From Rhizobium sp. ACO-34A (GTDB lineage: Bacteria > Pseudomonadota > Alphaproteobacteria > Rhizobiales > Rhizobiaceae), in assembly GCA_002600635.1 (NCBI GenBank), contig CP021373.1:1-64000 (forward strand): a stretch of 64,000 nt of DNA, written 5' to 3'. Position numbers and translations under genes: made by a program. Below the pieces are notes generated by a model that was not told where the DNA came from, made no database searches, and saw only the letters and a program-made list of their open reading frames with translations. Positions 1-8,716 of the stretch are shown one piece after another (the stretch's first letter is position 1; every line of letters starts with the position of its first letter).

Positions 1-92
1 GGGAGCGGGTGCGAGCCGAGGCGGGCAGGGGCCACGGGTTGCTCCCGAGGAATTTCCCTGCCGTATCGTCCGGAAGCTTTCGGATCCCGGTA

Positions 93-830
93 TCAGTACA
101 TGATCAGTCCGCCATCGACGGCATACTGGCTGCCGGTCACATAGGAGGCATCGGCCGAAAGAAGGAAGAGGGCGACGGCTGCTGCCTCATCTGCCGTGCC
201 GGCCCGTCCGAGCGGAACCTGATCGACGACGAAGGTTTCAAACCCCTGACGGGCTTCTTCAGGGAGGAAGCCGCGAAAATTGGTTTCGATCGGTCCCGGG
301 ACGAGCGTATTGACCCGGATGCCTCGCGGAGCCAGCGCCGAAGCCCAGGATCTGGCCATGGCGATGACAGCGCCCTTGGTCGCGGCGTAAAGGCTGGTTG
401 CCGCCGCACCTTCGTAAGTCGAGCTGGAGGACGTGACCACGACCGAAGCTCCGGCCGCAAGATGGGGTGAAAGAGCCGCAAGCTGCAGCATCGGCCCGCG
501 CACATTCGTCGCCATCATGCGATCGAACTGCGTGGCGTCCAGTTCCTCGGGAGAACCGAGCGTCGCGAAGGCGGCATTGAGCCACAGGCCGTCGAGTGGT
601 CCGACGGATGCCACGATTTCAGCAAGAGCGGTCGCCGTCGGATTGGCGGCGTCATTGTTGACGACAAGCGCCCTGTCGCCAAATTCCTGCCGAGCCGATT
701 GCAGCCTGCTTTCGTTCAGGCCGGTCAAGATCACCGTACCGCCTTCCGCGACGATGCGGCGCGCACCAGCAAGCCCCATTCCGCTCGTACCGCCGGTGAT
801 CAGGATGCGTTTGTTGTCGAACCTGGCCAT
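93..830 (-). CDS. SDR family NAD(P)-dependent oxidoreductase
   Basis: Classical short-chain dehydrogenase/reductase of 245 residues, the usual family size, cytosolic. The start is placed at 830 because AGGAGA lies just upstream and the protein then opens directly with the Rossmann strand. Visible motifs: cofactor loop TGGTSGMG (residues 12-19), NAA at 85-87 in place of the usual NAG, structural Asn109, Ser around 135, and the catalytic pair Tyr148 and Lys152 (YAATK). The C-terminus ends with the typical YVTGSQYAVDGG segment. The substrate cannot be read from sequence. The gene lies 126 bases downstream of the GNAT gene on the same strand; the gap leaves co-transcription open. Confidence 0.88.
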   Translation of the reverse strand: MARFDNKRILITGGTSGMGLAGARRIVAEGGTVILTGLNESRLQSARQEFGDRALVVNNDAANPTATALAEIVASVGPLDGLWLNAAFATLGSPEELDATQFDRMMATNVRGPMLQLAALSPHLAAGASVVVTSSSSTYEGAAATSLYAATKGAVIAMARSWASALAPRGIRVNTLVPGPIETNFRGFLPEEARQGFETFVVDQVPLGRAGTADEAAAVALFLLSADASYVTGSQYAVDGGLIMY

Positions 831-956
831 GGATTGGTCTCCTTGCACAAAATCGTTTTCGAAACCGCCCGTTACTACGCTCGCCATCGTGGCCGACGCA
901 ACCGAGGGCGATGATTGGCCGGGCTGCACCTCATGAGGCTACAGCCCGGCCCGTTG

Positions 957-1457
957 TCATGCCTGCGGATCGAGACCGAAGGCCGGGTGATGGATCAGTT
1001 CCCCATGGGGAGCGTTGCCATCGAAGGGCAGGGCCTGAACCACCTCGGGCGGGCAGCCGGGAACGACCAGTCCGGGGAAGGACCGAAAGCCGAACCGGCT
1101 GTAATAGGCTGGATCGCCCACCAGCGCCGCACCCCGGCTCGTCAGTCGCAACCGGCGTAGCGCTTCCGCCATCAGGGCGGAGCCGATGCCCTGTCGATGT
1201 CTTGCCGGTAGGACGACGAGCGGGCCGATCAGGGCCCAGCCATCCCGGCTGCCGATCCGGGCGGCCGATGCAGCCAGATGGCCGATCACCTCGTCCCGCT
1301 CCTCGGCGACGAGGGAGAGGGAAAGCGCACCGTCTGCCCTGAGGCGCTCGACGATACGCGCTTCCGTTCCCGTGGCCTGGGGAAGAAGCTGCATGGCTTC
1401 CGTGACAAGGCGGCCGATGGCCGGGATATCGCCGGCGGTTTCATCGCGGATCAGCAT
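957..1457 (-). CDS. GNAT family N-acetyltransferase (possible YjhQ-like antitoxin partner)
   Basis: A 166-residue GNAT acetyltransferase of the YhbS/COG3153 type. The acetyl-CoA binding region is seen as GPLVVLPARHRQGIGSALM in the middle of the protein, followed by the typical ALVGDPAYYSRFGF segment. An AGGGG ribosome site lies just upstream of the ATG and overlaps the end of the preceding yjhX-like gene, whose stop is only four bases away, so the two are almost certainly translated together. In E. coli the toxin YjhX (TopAI) is paired with YjhQ, which is also a GNAT protein; by context this could be its counterpart. It may instead be an ordinary small-molecule acetyltransferase. Confidence 0.85.
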   Translation of the reverse strand: MLIRDETAGDIPAIGRLVTEAMQLLPQATGTEARIVERLRADGALSLSLVAEERDEVIGHLAASAARIGSRDGWALIGPLVVLPARHRQGIGSALMAEALRRLRLTSRGAALVGDPAYYSRFGFRSFPGLVVPGCPPEVVQALPFDGNAPHGELIHHPAFGLDPQA

Positions 1458-1461
1458 GTCG

Positions 1462-1722
1462 TTACCCCTGGTTGTCGAGTTGCGCGCGGACAGCGAGGCG
1501 GCCGCGTTGCGATATCCGGTATGGACTTCCCGAACGGGATTCGATCAGCCTCCAGCGCCGCAAGCGGTTGAAAACCTTCATATCGAAGTCTGCGAGAATA
1601 AGGCCGTCGCGCGTGACGCAGGTGACGGTCGTGATCTTCTTGCCGTCTTCCCGTTCGTGAAGGATGCGCCCGCCGAGCGCCAGCACGTGCAAGGCACGTT
1701 GTTCATTGCGTGAGATGTTCAT
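1462..1722 (-). CDS. yjhX: YjhX/UPF0386 family protein (TopAI-like toxin candidate)
   Basis: Small 86-residue protein of the UPF0386/YjhX family. The pattern starting NISRNEQRALHVLALGGRI and ending RGRLAVRAQLDNQG matches the E. coli YjhX family over its full length, which fixes the start at 1722 rather than at the longer upstream frame (1791). E. coli YjhX, also called TopAI, is reported to inhibit topoisomerase I and to be neutralised by the GNAT protein YjhQ. Here it is followed four bases later by a GNAT gene, the same gene order. Family membership is clear; toxin activity in this organism is inference. Confidence 0.8.
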   Translation of the reverse strand: MNISRNEQRALHVLALGGRILHEREDGKKITTVTCVTRDGLILADFDMKVFNRLRRWRLIESRSGSPYRISQRGRLAVRAQLDNQG

Positions 1723-2096
1723 GGAAAGTCTCGTGTGACAGACGTGAAAAATGACCCGGCGGCATGGCCACCCGGCGATTTTGGAAATCACGCGGCTCTC
1801 TGACGATCAGAGAGCCTGTTCACACAAGCTCAGACATCCAGTCTCCAACGATCACGCAACGAAGCAATTCATCGCGTGCATACCAGATATATCGGCTGCG
1901 TCCGGCTGAAACAAGGGCGATAAGTTGCGCGGGCGAGGGGGTCCCGTGCCGGTCACTCTCCAGCTTCGAACACAGGGCAAGGCGGGAGTTCAGGGGCTCG
2001 GTCCTTCCTGATTTTCGCCCGCGTTAAGCACCTTTGACCGGTTGCATGGCTAAAAACGGGAGTATAGCAATTGGTGTATTGCTTCCGGGGGATTTC
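1723..2096. other. Intergenic region without a supported gene
   Basis: A 374-base stretch between the divergent yjhX-like gene and the secreted ClpP-like gene; it must hold both promoters. A minus-strand open frame (about 1820-2011) gives protein-like sequence but has no ATG or GTG start and is preceded by a TAA, so I do not call it. No RNA gene or terminator was seen. Confidence 0.5.
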
Positions 2097-2933
2097 ATGT
2101 CGATCCGATTTCGTTTTCTGTCAAAACTCTACTTGATGACCGCCGCCTTTTTCCTGTCTCTGGGCATTTTTATATCGGCGGATGCAGCCCAGAAGGAGCC
2201 TGTTGCACCTGAGGAGCGGCCGATGGATTTCATCCTGGTTCGTAATGGGGACTGCAACGTCAGCTGCATTCAATGGATATCGGCCCAGGGTGCGATAACG
2301 CCCGGCACACCGAAACGATTGAAGGCCATGCTGAAGAGCCTCAAGGGTCGAAAGTTGCCGATCGTGCTTCAGTCCGTCGGCGGTAATGTGGACGCAGCGC
2401 TTGCAATGGGACGTATGATCCGAGCGGCCGGTTTCGACACGGCGGTCGGGAGGACGCAGCTGAAAGACTGCCCCATGCTGGATGTTCGTTGCGTGGAAAA
2501 GATGGTCAGGAATGGCTGGTCGGAAGGCGAGGTGAGGTCAGTGAGTGCTTACTGTTACTCGGCCTGTCCGTTCATTCTGGCGGGAGGCGCGGTCCGTGCT
2601 GCAGAAAGCGGGGCCATCGGTCTCCATCAGGTGACCAACGGCGAGAAAAGCAGGGAATATGGGACGGAGGCGCGCAGAAACCTGGATGCCATCTCGACAC
2701 GGTTCGATCCGGCCTTGAAGCGCCAGCTTTCTGAGTACTTCAAGGAAATGGGCCTGAATGCGGAAGACATGTTCGTGATGATTGGAATGGCCGCGCCGGA
2801 TGGCATGTACCGGCCCGGGAGGAGAGAAATCCTGAAGGCCGGCATGGTTACCAAGTTCAGCTCTTATTCCGACGAGCCCGGTTATGTCTTTACCCCGACA
2901 GCTCAGGAACGGCCTATCGCGGCGGCCGAGTGA
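2097..2933 (+). CDS. Secreted ClpP/crotonase-like periplasmic protein (COG3904-like)
   Basis: A 278-residue protein with an N-terminal hydrophobic segment (about residues 10-32, ending ISADAA) that should direct it to the periplasm. The start at 2097 follows a GGGGGA ribosome site and gives a normal signal peptide; an upstream frame would add 21 residues. The body has the fold signature of ClpP-like serine hydrolases: the SVGGNVDAALAMG loop, the nucleophile-type Ser155 in YCYSACPF, and His177 in IGLHQV. The Cys-rich middle (DCPMLDVRC, YCYSAC) suggests disulfides. Rhizobial genomes carry many such predicted periplasmic proteins; no substrate is known to me. It stands alone. Confidence 0.7.
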   Translation: MSIRFRFLSKLYLMTAAFFLSLGIFISADAAQKEPVAPEERPMDFILVRNGDCNVSCIQWISAQGAITPGTPKRLKAMLKSLKGRKLPIVLQSVGGNVDAALAMGRMIRAAGFDTAVGRTQLKDCPMLDVRCVEKMVRNGWSEGEVRSVSAYCYSACPFILAGGAVRAAESGAIGLHQVTNGEKSREYGTEARRNLDAISTRFDPALKRQLSEYFKEMGLNAEDMFVMIGMAAPDGMYRPGRREILKAGMVTKFSSYSDEPGYVFTPTAQERPIAAAE

Positions 2934-3466
2934 CACATTTTAGGCGGTCTGGTTGGCATTTGCAGCCGAAAGTCGGACCGATAGGGAAGGGTGAGCGCGG
3001 CCGGTCAAGGATCAATCGCGCATTCTTCACACTCCTGCAAGCGCGACCTGCAGGAGATGTTCTTCTCTGTTCGGCTGGCCCGAATGGGGCTCGGCAGAGA
3101 TGATTTTTGTCATGTCCGGAGCGGAGTGGATTTGCGCCGCAGCGGTTTTCCACTTGCGTCATGTGCCCGTAATTGAAGATGCTTTCTCATTGAAAATAAA
3201 TGGAAAATTCTGATAACCGAGGTGACGGTTCCGGCGCGCGATCACCGCCGGAAGCATGTTTTCCCCGGGTTCCTGAACGCCTTGACATAAGAATGAACTA
3301 ACTGGTACAAACAATCCTGTACCGGGGACCGGAGCGCTGGAGGAGACCGCGTTTCGGGCATCGCCGGGACAAATGGAATGGGAGTGTTCCGTGGGTTTTC
3401 AGGAGCCCCGGAATGGAGGGAGCGGGCAAGGCCCGTTCAGGCCCGCATGGCGGGTCCGGAGGAACA
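2934..3466. other. Intergenic region upstream of the ABC operon
   Basis: A 533-base gap. Its last 190 bases hold a candidate promoter and operator for the following transporter operon (listed separately). The rest shows no convincing coding frame; short open frames here lack ribosome sites and protein-like composition. Confidence 0.5.
3282..3309 (+). promoter_or_regulatory. Promoter and TetR-type operator of the ABC operon
   Basis: A perfect -35 box TTGACA (3282-3287) is followed at 18 bases by TACAAA as a weak -10. The sequence AACTAACTGGTACA (3296-3309) covers the spacer and -10. The same 14-base string, with A for G at one position, lies in the promoter of the tetR/quiC1 divergent pair at 8717-8730. 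A regulator bound here would block the polymerase, so I read it as the operator of the linked TetR protein. Binding is inferred. Confidence 0.5.
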
Positions 3467-4135
3467 ATGTCGTACAGCCTCGATTTCTCGGTGGTCGTGG
3501 ATCGCCTGCCGGAACTGCTTCTGGCCAGCCTCGCGACCATAGGTCTGGCGATTGCCGGCATGTCGCTGGCAACGGTGATCGGCGTTCTCGGCGTCGTCGC
3601 CCGGCGCTCGCGGTCCAAGCTGCTGCGCGGTCTGGTGATCGGCTTTGTCGAGGTGATCCGCAACACGCCTTTCCTCGTGCAGATCTTCTTCATCTTCTTC
3701 GCGCTGCCGCAGATCGGCATCAGGCTCAACCCGACGGTGACCGCGATCATCGCGCTGGCGCTGAACGGCGGGGCCTATGCCATCGAGATCATTCGCGGCG
3801 GGGTCGATTCCGTTCCCAAGGGACAGGTGGAGGCGGGACTGGCGCTCGGCCTGCACCGCGCCCAGATCTTCCGCTACATCATCCTGAAGCCGGCTCTGCG
3901 GGCGGTCTATCCGTCGCTCACCAGCCAGTTCATCATGCTGACGCTGACGACCTCGGTCTGTACGTCGATCGCGGCCTACGAGCTGACTTCGGTCGCCCAG
4001 AAGATCGAGGCGGATACCTTCCGCTCCTTCGAGGTCTATTTCTCCATCACCTTGATGTACCTCGCCATTTCCGCGTTGATGATGGGCGTCTTCGCTCTCA
4101 TCTCCCGCGTTTCCTTCAGCTATCCGGTCAAGTGA
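3467..4135 (+). CDS. Polar amino acid-type ABC transporter permease
   Basis: Inner-membrane permease of 222 residues from the HisM/GlnP family. Several hydrophobic helices are visible, and the cytoplasmic coupling loop reads EAGLALGLHRAQIFRYIILKPAL, the EAA signature of the family; the periplasmic entry segment EVIRNTPFLVQIFF is also typical. The start at 3467 is preceded by GGAGGAAC; the longer frame from 3413 would add 18 non-hydrophobic residues. It is the first gene of an operon with a second permease, a binding protein and an ATPase, and precedes quinate/shikimate genes, so the cargo is probably a cyclic carboxylate rather than an amino acid. Confidence 0.88.
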   Translation: MSYSLDFSVVVDRLPELLLASLATIGLAIAGMSLATVIGVLGVVARRSRSKLLRGLVIGFVEVIRNTPFLVQIFFIFFALPQIGIRLNPTVTAIIALALNGGAYAIEIIRGGVDSVPKGQVEAGLALGLHRAQIFRYIILKPALRAVYPSLTSQFIMLTLTTSVCTSIAAYELTSVAQKIEADTFRSFEVYFSITLMYLAISALMMGVFALISRVSFSYPVK

Positions 4136-4145
4136 GGCGACGATC

Positions 4146-4796
4146 ATGGCATCCATCGGTCCCAATGAATTGTTCTTCCTGCTGCAGGGCCTGAAATGGA
4201 CGCTGGCGCTGACCGTGATCGGCTTCATCGGCGGTGGCGTGTTCGGTCTCTGCGTCGCGCTTGCCCGTGTCTCGGAGAGCGCGCTGGTCCAGCGTGCCAC
4301 GGCCGGCTACATCGCCGTGTTCCAGGGCACGCCGCTCCTGATGCAGCTTTTCGTGGTCTATTACGGCGTGGCGCTTCTCGGGCTGAATGTTGACGCCTGG
4401 ATCGCGGTCGCCATCGCCTTTACGCTGCATGCCAGCGCCTTTCTCGGCGAGATCTGGCGCGGTGGCATCCAGGCCGTGCCGAAGGGCCAGACCGAAGCCG
4501 CCAATGCGCTCAGCCTGCATTACATCTCGCGGATGAAGGACGTGGTTCTGCCGCAAGCCTTCAAGATCGCCCTTCCCGCGACCATCGGCTTTCTGGTGCA
4601 GCTCATCAAGGGCACCTCGCTTGCAGCCATCGTCGGCTTCGTCGAGCTGTCGCGCGCCGGCCAGATCGTGTCGAACCAGACCTTCCGCCCGCTCACCGTC
4701 TTCGCGCTGGTCGGCCTCATCTACTTCCTGATCTGCTGGCCGCTTTCGCTCTGGGGCGCTGGCGTCGAGAAAAGGCTGCAGACCGCAACCCGTTGA
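4146..4796 (+). CDS. Polar amino acid-type ABC transporter permease (second subunit)
   Basis: Second inner-membrane permease, 216 residues, same HisM/GlnP family as its upstream neighbour, ten bases away. The coupling loop is EAANALSLHYISRMKDVVLPQAFKIALP and the entry helix reads VFQGTPLLMQLFVVYYG. The two permeases presumably form the heterodimeric channel. No oddity seen. Confidence 0.88.
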   Translation: MASIGPNELFFLLQGLKWTLALTVIGFIGGGVFGLCVALARVSESALVQRATAGYIAVFQGTPLLMQLFVVYYGVALLGLNVDAWIAVAIAFTLHASAFLGEIWRGGIQAVPKGQTEAANALSLHYISRMKDVVLPQAFKIALPATIGFLVQLIKGTSLAAIVGFVELSRAGQIVSNQTFRPLTVFALVGLIYFLICWPLSLWGAGVEKRLQTATR

Positions 4797-4890
4797 TACC
4801 TCTCCGTTTTACCGCATTTCCAAACGGAGAACCGATTACAGCTTTGCCCGGAAATGCATTTTTCATCAGCTTTGTAAGGAGGAGCAAAAG

Positions 4891-5730
4891 ATGAAATCCA
4901 CAACAGACAAGAAGATCGCGCGCCGCACCGTGCTCGCCCTCATGGCGGCAGCCGCCCTGCCGCTTTCGCTTCCTGCCGTCGCCCATGCCGGCACGGTCGA
5001 GGAAGCCAAGGCCAAGGGCAAGGTGGTGATCGGCATTCAGGGCGACAACTCGCCCTGGGGCTTCGTCAATTCGAGCGGCGTGCAGGATGGCCTCGACGCC
5101 GATATCGGCAAGGCATTTGCGGAATCGCTCGGTGTGCAAGTGGAATTCGTGCCGCTCGCCGTCGCAAACCGCATTCCCGCACTGGTCACCGGCAAGGTCG
5201 ACGTGCTCTTCGCCACCATGGGCATGACCGCCGAACGCGCCAAGACCATCCAGTATTCCAAGCCCTATGCAGGCAACGTTCTCTCGGTTTACGGCCCGAA
5301 GGACAAGAAGATCGCCGGCTATGACGATCTCGCGGGCGTCGCCGTCGGCGTGCCGAAGTCGAGCGCCATGGACACCGCGATCACCGCCGGCGCCGGCGAC
5401 AAGGCCAACATCCTGCGCTTCGATGACGATGCCGCCAACATTCAGGCCCTGCTGTCCGGCCAGGTCGAGGCCGTGGGCGGCAACCAGTTCTACGGCGACC
5501 GCCTGAACGCCGCCGCCGCCGACAAGTACGAGCCGAAGTTCGATCTCGTCACCCTCTACAACGGCGCGGGCACGCGTCCGGGCGAGAAGGACTGGAACGA
5601 GACCATCAACACCTTCATCGACAAGATCAAGGCGGATGGCACGCTCGCCAAGATCTACGACAAGTGGATGAAGCGCGAAGTTCCGGCCTTCCCGGACTCC
5701 CTGCCCGATATCCCCTTCACCGTGAAGTAA
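4891..5730 (+). CDS. Periplasmic solute-binding protein of the ABC transporter
   Basis: A 279-residue family 3 (amino acid-type) binding protein. Residues 1-33 form an export signal with a twin-arginine-like IARRTVLALM stretch and an AHA cleavage site, so export may go through Tat or Sec. The ligand lobe has the family pattern GMTAERAKTIQYSKPY, whose Arg grips a carboxylate in the known amino acid receptors. Quinate and shikimate also carry a carboxylate, so the motif fits a cargo suggested by the downstream genes. An AAGGAGG ribosome site precedes the ATG. The 94-base gap before it, rich in alternating stem sequence, is normal ahead of highly expressed binding proteins. Confidence 0.88.
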   Translation: MKSTTDKKIARRTVLALMAAAALPLSLPAVAHAGTVEEAKAKGKVVIGIQGDNSPWGFVNSSGVQDGLDADIGKAFAESLGVQVEFVPLAVANRIPALVTGKVDVLFATMGMTAERAKTIQYSKPYAGNVLSVYGPKDKKIAGYDDLAGVAVGVPKSSAMDTAITAGAGDKANILRFDDDAANIQALLSGQVEAVGGNQFYGDRLNAAAADKYEPKFDLVTLYNGAGTRPGEKDWNETINTFIDKIKADGTLAKIYDKWMKREVPAFPDSLPDIPFTVK

Positions 5731-5742
5731 CCGGAGGTTTCC

Positions 5743-6504
5743 ATGCCGCAATCCGCCACCCAACAGGTTCCGCTGATCGCCCTCGAAGGGGTGGGAAAGT
5801 GGTATGGAGCCTATCACGCGCTGAAGAACGTCAATCTCACGGTTCGCAGGGGCGAGAAGATCGTCCTCTGCGGCCCGTCGGGTTCGGGCAAATCGACCCT
5901 GATCCGCTGCATCAACCATCTGGAGGAAATCCAGGAGGGACAGATCGTCGTCGAGGGCACGAAGCTCACCGATAGCAGCCGCGCCATCGACGCGGTGCGC
6001 CGCGAGGTGGGCATGGTGTTCCAGAGCTTCAACCTCTTCCCGCACAAGACCATCCTCGAAAACTGCACCCTCGCGCCGATGCGGGTGAAGGGTCTGGACA
6101 AGGCCGCCGCCGAGGCCGTCGCCCGCAAATATCTCGAGCGGGTGCGCATTCTCGATCAGGCCGACAAGTACCCGGCCCAGCTTTCCGGCGGCCAGCAGCA
6201 GCGCGCGGCGATTGCGCGGGCGCTCTGCATGGAGCCGAAGGCGATGCTGTTCGACGAGCCCACCTCGGCGCTCGATCCGGAAATGGTCAAGGAGGTGCTG
6301 GACACGATGATCGGCCTTGCCCGCGACGGCATGACGATGATCTGCGTGACCCACGAAATGGGCTTTGCCCGGCAGGTGGCGGACCGTGTGGTGTTCATGG
6401 CCTCCGGCGAAATCATCGAGGAGGGACCGCCGGAGGAATTCTTCCGCGACCCGAAGCACCAGCGCACGCGCACCTTCCTCGGCGAAATCCTCGCCCATCA
6501 TTAG
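5743..6504 (+). CDS. ABC transporter ATP-binding protein
   Basis: ATPase of the GlnQ/HisP type, 253 residues. Walker A is GPSGSGKST, the Q-loop is [10 protein letters not shown], the signature is LSGGQQQR and Walker B is AMLFDEP, followed by SALDPEM and the switch His in CVTHEM, so it is complete. It lies 12 bases after the binding protein with a CGGAGG ribosome site, and drives the two permeases upstream. It closes the transporter part of the operon; a palindromic intergenic element follows. Confidence 0.93.
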   Translation: MPQSATQQVPLIALEGVGKWYGAYHALKNVNLTVRRGEKIVLCGPSGSGKSTLIRCINHLEEIQEGQIVVEGTKLTDSSRAIDAVRREVGMVFQSFNLFPHKTILENCTLAPMRVKGLDKAAAEAVARKYLERVRILDQADKYPAQLSGGQQQRAAIARALCMEPKAMLFDEPTSALDPEMVKEVLDTMIGLARDGMTMICVTHEMGFARQVADRVVFMASGEIIEEGPPEEFFRDPKHQRTRTFLGEILAHH

Positions 6505-6607
6505 AGCATAATCCGACCGGAGTGAAACGAGGATCGATAGAATTATGCTTCAAATTAAAGAGCTTAGAGTGCCGATCTGATTCAGTCGGATCGAGCTGCG
6601 CTCTAAG
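6504..6607. repeat. Rhizobial-type intergenic palindromic element
   Basis: About 104 bases bounded by TTAGAGC and GCTCTAA, with a second inner pair around ATCCGACCGGAGTG and CAGTCGGATCGA. Such TAGAGCATAATCCGA elements are typical of intergenic regions in Rhizobiaceae (RIME-like repeats, from general knowledge). It overlaps the stop of the ATPase gene and may act as a partial terminator or an mRNA-stabilising hairpin between the transporter and enzyme genes. A related element lies at 47834-47940. Confidence 0.6.
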
Positions 6608-6687
6608 GCCGGGACCCGACCCCGGACCATGAAACCCGGCGGGGATACCCCCCGCCCTTCTCCACGCCGAACGAACGGTTCTGGACC

Positions 6688-7557
6688 ATGACAGAGAAAA
6701 CATCCTTTCGCGTCGGCCTGATCGGCGCCGGCATTCAGCGTTCCAAATCACCGGCGCTGCACATGCGCGAAGGTGCGGCCCACGGGCTCGACTATATCTA
6801 CGAGATCGTCGACGTGACTGCGCGTAAACTGCCCGACAGCGCCCTTCCCGACCTTCTGGACGAGCTGGAGGCGCGCGGCTTTGCCGGCACCAACATCACC
6901 CATCCGTTCAAGCAGGCGGTCATTCCCTTCCTGACCGAGCTTTCGGACGATGCCCGCATGCTCGGCGCGGTCAACACCGTCGTCTTCAGCGATGGCAGGC
7001 GCATCGGCCACAACACCGACTGGTACGGTTTCCATGAGAATTTCGTGCGCGGCCTGCCGGATGCGAAGCTCGACCGCGCGCTGCTGGTCGGCGCCGGCGG
7101 CGCCGGCGTCGCGGTGGCCCATGCGGCGCTGAAGCTCGGGATCAAGCGGCTCGACATCTTCGACCGGGACCGGACGCGGGCCGGAAAGCTGGCCGGCGAT
7201 CTCAATGGGCGCTTCGGTGCTGGGAGGGCCTTCGCCGTCGACGATCCCGCCTCCTCCCTGCCCCATGCCGACGGTCTCATCAACGCCACCCCCATCGGCA
7301 TGCTCGCCCATCCCGGCATTCCGGTTTCGCCCGATCTTCTCGAGCCTCGCCACTGGGTGGCCGATATCGTCTACGTGCCGCTCGTCACCGAGCTTCTGGC
7401 GACGGCGAAGGCGAAGGGATGCCGCACGCTGCAGGGCGGCGGCATGACGGTGTTCCAGGCGGTCGAGGCGTTTCGCCTGTTTTGCGGCCGCGAGCCGGAT
7501 GCGGAGCGCATGACCGCCCATTTCAACGAAATCTGTGCCGCGGAGGGCAATGCATGA
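6688..7557 (+). CDS. Shikimate/quinate dehydrogenase family protein (AroE-like, probably NAD-dependent)
   Basis: A 289-residue member of the shikimate dehydrogenase family that interconverts shikimate and 3-dehydroshikimate, or quinate and 3-dehydroquinate. Substrate motifs are present: SKSPALH near residue 18, NITHPFKQ with the catalytic Lys, and HNTDWYGF with the catalytic Asp. The Rossmann loop is GAGGAGVA. The strand that binds the cofactor ribose ends [12 protein letters not shown]; an acidic residue here, instead of the NRT of biosynthetic NADP-enzymes, points to NAD and a catabolic role as in the Corynebacterium QsuD-type enzymes. It overlaps aroQ by four bases (ATGA), so the two are translationally coupled. 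Confidence 0.85.
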   Translation: MTEKTSFRVGLIGAGIQRSKSPALHMREGAAHGLDYIYEIVDVTARKLPDSALPDLLDELEARGFAGTNITHPFKQAVIPFLTELSDDARMLGAVNTVVFSDGRRIGHNTDWYGFHENFVRGLPDAKLDRALLVGAGGAGVAVAHAALKLGIKRLDIFDRDRTRAGKLAGDLNGRFGAGRAFAVDDPASSLPHADGLINATPIGMLAHPGIPVSPDLLEPRHWVADIVYVPLVTELLATAKAKGCRTLQGGGMTVFQAVEAFRLFCGREPDAERMTAHFNEICAAEGNA

Positions 7558-7991
7558 GCCTTTTCACCATCCTGAACGGTCCGAACCTGAACCTGCTGGG
7601 ACAGCGCCAGCCGGAAATCTATGGCCGGGAGACACTGGCGGATGTGGAGGCGGCCTGCCGGGAGATCGCCGAGACTGCGGGCCATGAAATCTTCTTTGCC
7701 CAGAGCAACCGCGAATATGAGCTGATCGACTGGATCCACGATGCGCGCGGCAGGTCCGCCGGCATCGTCATCAATCCGGGTGCCTTTACCCACACCTCGG
7801 TCGCGATCCTCGATGCGCTCAATACCTTCGAAGCGCCGGTGATCGAGGTGCATATCTCCAACATTCACAAGCGGGAGGTTTTCCGCCACCATTCCTATGT
7901 GTCGACGCGGGCGGAAGGGGTGATCGCCGGTCTCGGCGTGGAAGGCTACGAGATGGCGCTTCGCCACCTCATCGGCCGTCTTTCTCGATAG
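7554..7991 (+). CDS. aroQ: Type II 3-dehydroquinate dehydratase
   Basis: A 145-residue dehydratase that interconverts 3-dehydroquinate and 3-dehydroshikimate; the type II enzyme is a cytosolic dodecamer. Motifs span the protein: [11 protein letters not shown] at the N-terminus, the PEIYG segment with the catalytic Tyr, [22 protein letters not shown], and [17 protein letters not shown] with the active-site His and Arg. The start at 7554 is the ATG that overlaps the dehydrogenase stop. With the dehydrogenase upstream and the dehydratase QuiC1 nearby it most likely works in the catabolic direction. The last 23 bases overlap the convergent tetR gene. Confidence 0.92.
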   Translation: MSLFTILNGPNLNLLGQRQPEIYGRETLADVEAACREIAETAGHEIFFAQSNREYELIDWIHDARGRSAGIVINPGAFTHTSVAILDALNTFEAPVIEVHISNIHKREVFRHHSYVSTRAEGVIAGLGVEGYEMALRHLIGRLSR

Positions 7992-8673
7992 CGCCGATAT
8001 GTTCGGCCTTCAGCACATAGCGCAACACCATGTCGGCGGCGTGGCGCGACAGCGTTTCCTGACCCTCGGGGGTGAACAGGCCGTCGCCGAAGATGAAGGC
8101 GAAGGTGGCGGCGTTCGACACGTTGAAGAAGGACAGCGCGCTGATCTGCCAGTGCAGCTCCAGCGGATCGACGCCGTCGCGGAAGACGCCGCTCTCCTGC
8201 CCGCGCCGCAGCACGCCTTCCAGAGCCTCGATCGCCGGGCGGTTCAGCCCGCGAATGGTCTCGGAAAGCTGCATGTGGCGGCCGTGATGGATGTTCTCGA
8301 TCATCACCATACGGATGAAATCCGGGTTGCGCCGGTGGTGCTCGAAGGTGAAGCGACAGAGCTTGTCGAGGGCGGCGACCGGCTCCAGCCCGTCCAGCTC
8401 CAGATCGCTCTCGCCGCCGCGCACCTTGCCATAGGCCTCGTCCAGAACGTGCTGGTAAAGCCCCTCCTTGTCGCCGAAATAATAGTAGATCATGCGCTTG
8501 GACGTGCGCGTGCGGGCCGCGATCTCGTCGATCCGCGCGCCGGAAAGGCCGTTCTGGGAGAATTCCTCCATGGCGACCGACAGGATATCGCGGCGAACGC
8601 CTTCGGGATCGCGTTTCGCCTGCCGGGGTTCCCGGGCTTGCCTGCCGTCGCTCGCCGCAGCGTTCGCTTTCAT
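7969..8673 (-). CDS. TetR family transcriptional regulator of the quinate/shikimate locus
   Basis: A 234-residue TetR repressor. The N-terminal helix-turn-helix is clear ([23 protein letters not shown] and [17 protein letters not shown], about residues 28-70); the C-terminal ligand domain is the long type with a [20 protein letters not shown] stretch. It is divergent from quiC1, with a shared promoter gap carrying the AACTAACTAGTACA element, and tail-to-tail with aroQ. Position and motif suggest it represses both the ABC-aroE-aroQ operon and quiC1 and is released by a pathway intermediate. Confidence 0.87.
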   Translation of the reverse strand: MKANAAASDGRQAREPRQAKRDPEGVRRDILSVAMEEFSQNGLSGARIDEIAARTRTSKRMIYYYFGDKEGLYQHVLDEAYGKVRGGESDLELDGLEPVAALDKLCRFTFEHHRRNPDFIRMVMIENIHHGRHMQLSETIRGLNRPAIEALEGVLRRGQESGVFRDGVDPLELHWQISALSFFNVSNAATFAFIFGDGLFTPEGQETLSRHAADMVLRYVLKAEHIGAIEKDGR

Positions 8674-8716
8674 CGTCCATCCATCGCCGGGCTGGCCACG
8701 GGCCTGCCTTTGTATT

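Noticed and set aside
1820..2011. Minus-strand open frame giving protein-like sequence (ending VGDWMSELV)
   Set aside because: It has no ATG, GTG or TTG start in frame after the upstream TAA and no ribosome site; could be a fragment but is not supported as a gene.
4717..6501. 594-residue minus-strand open frame opposite the binding-protein and ATPase genes
   Set aside because: Antisense shadow of two well-supported genes; no ribosome site or recognisable domain.
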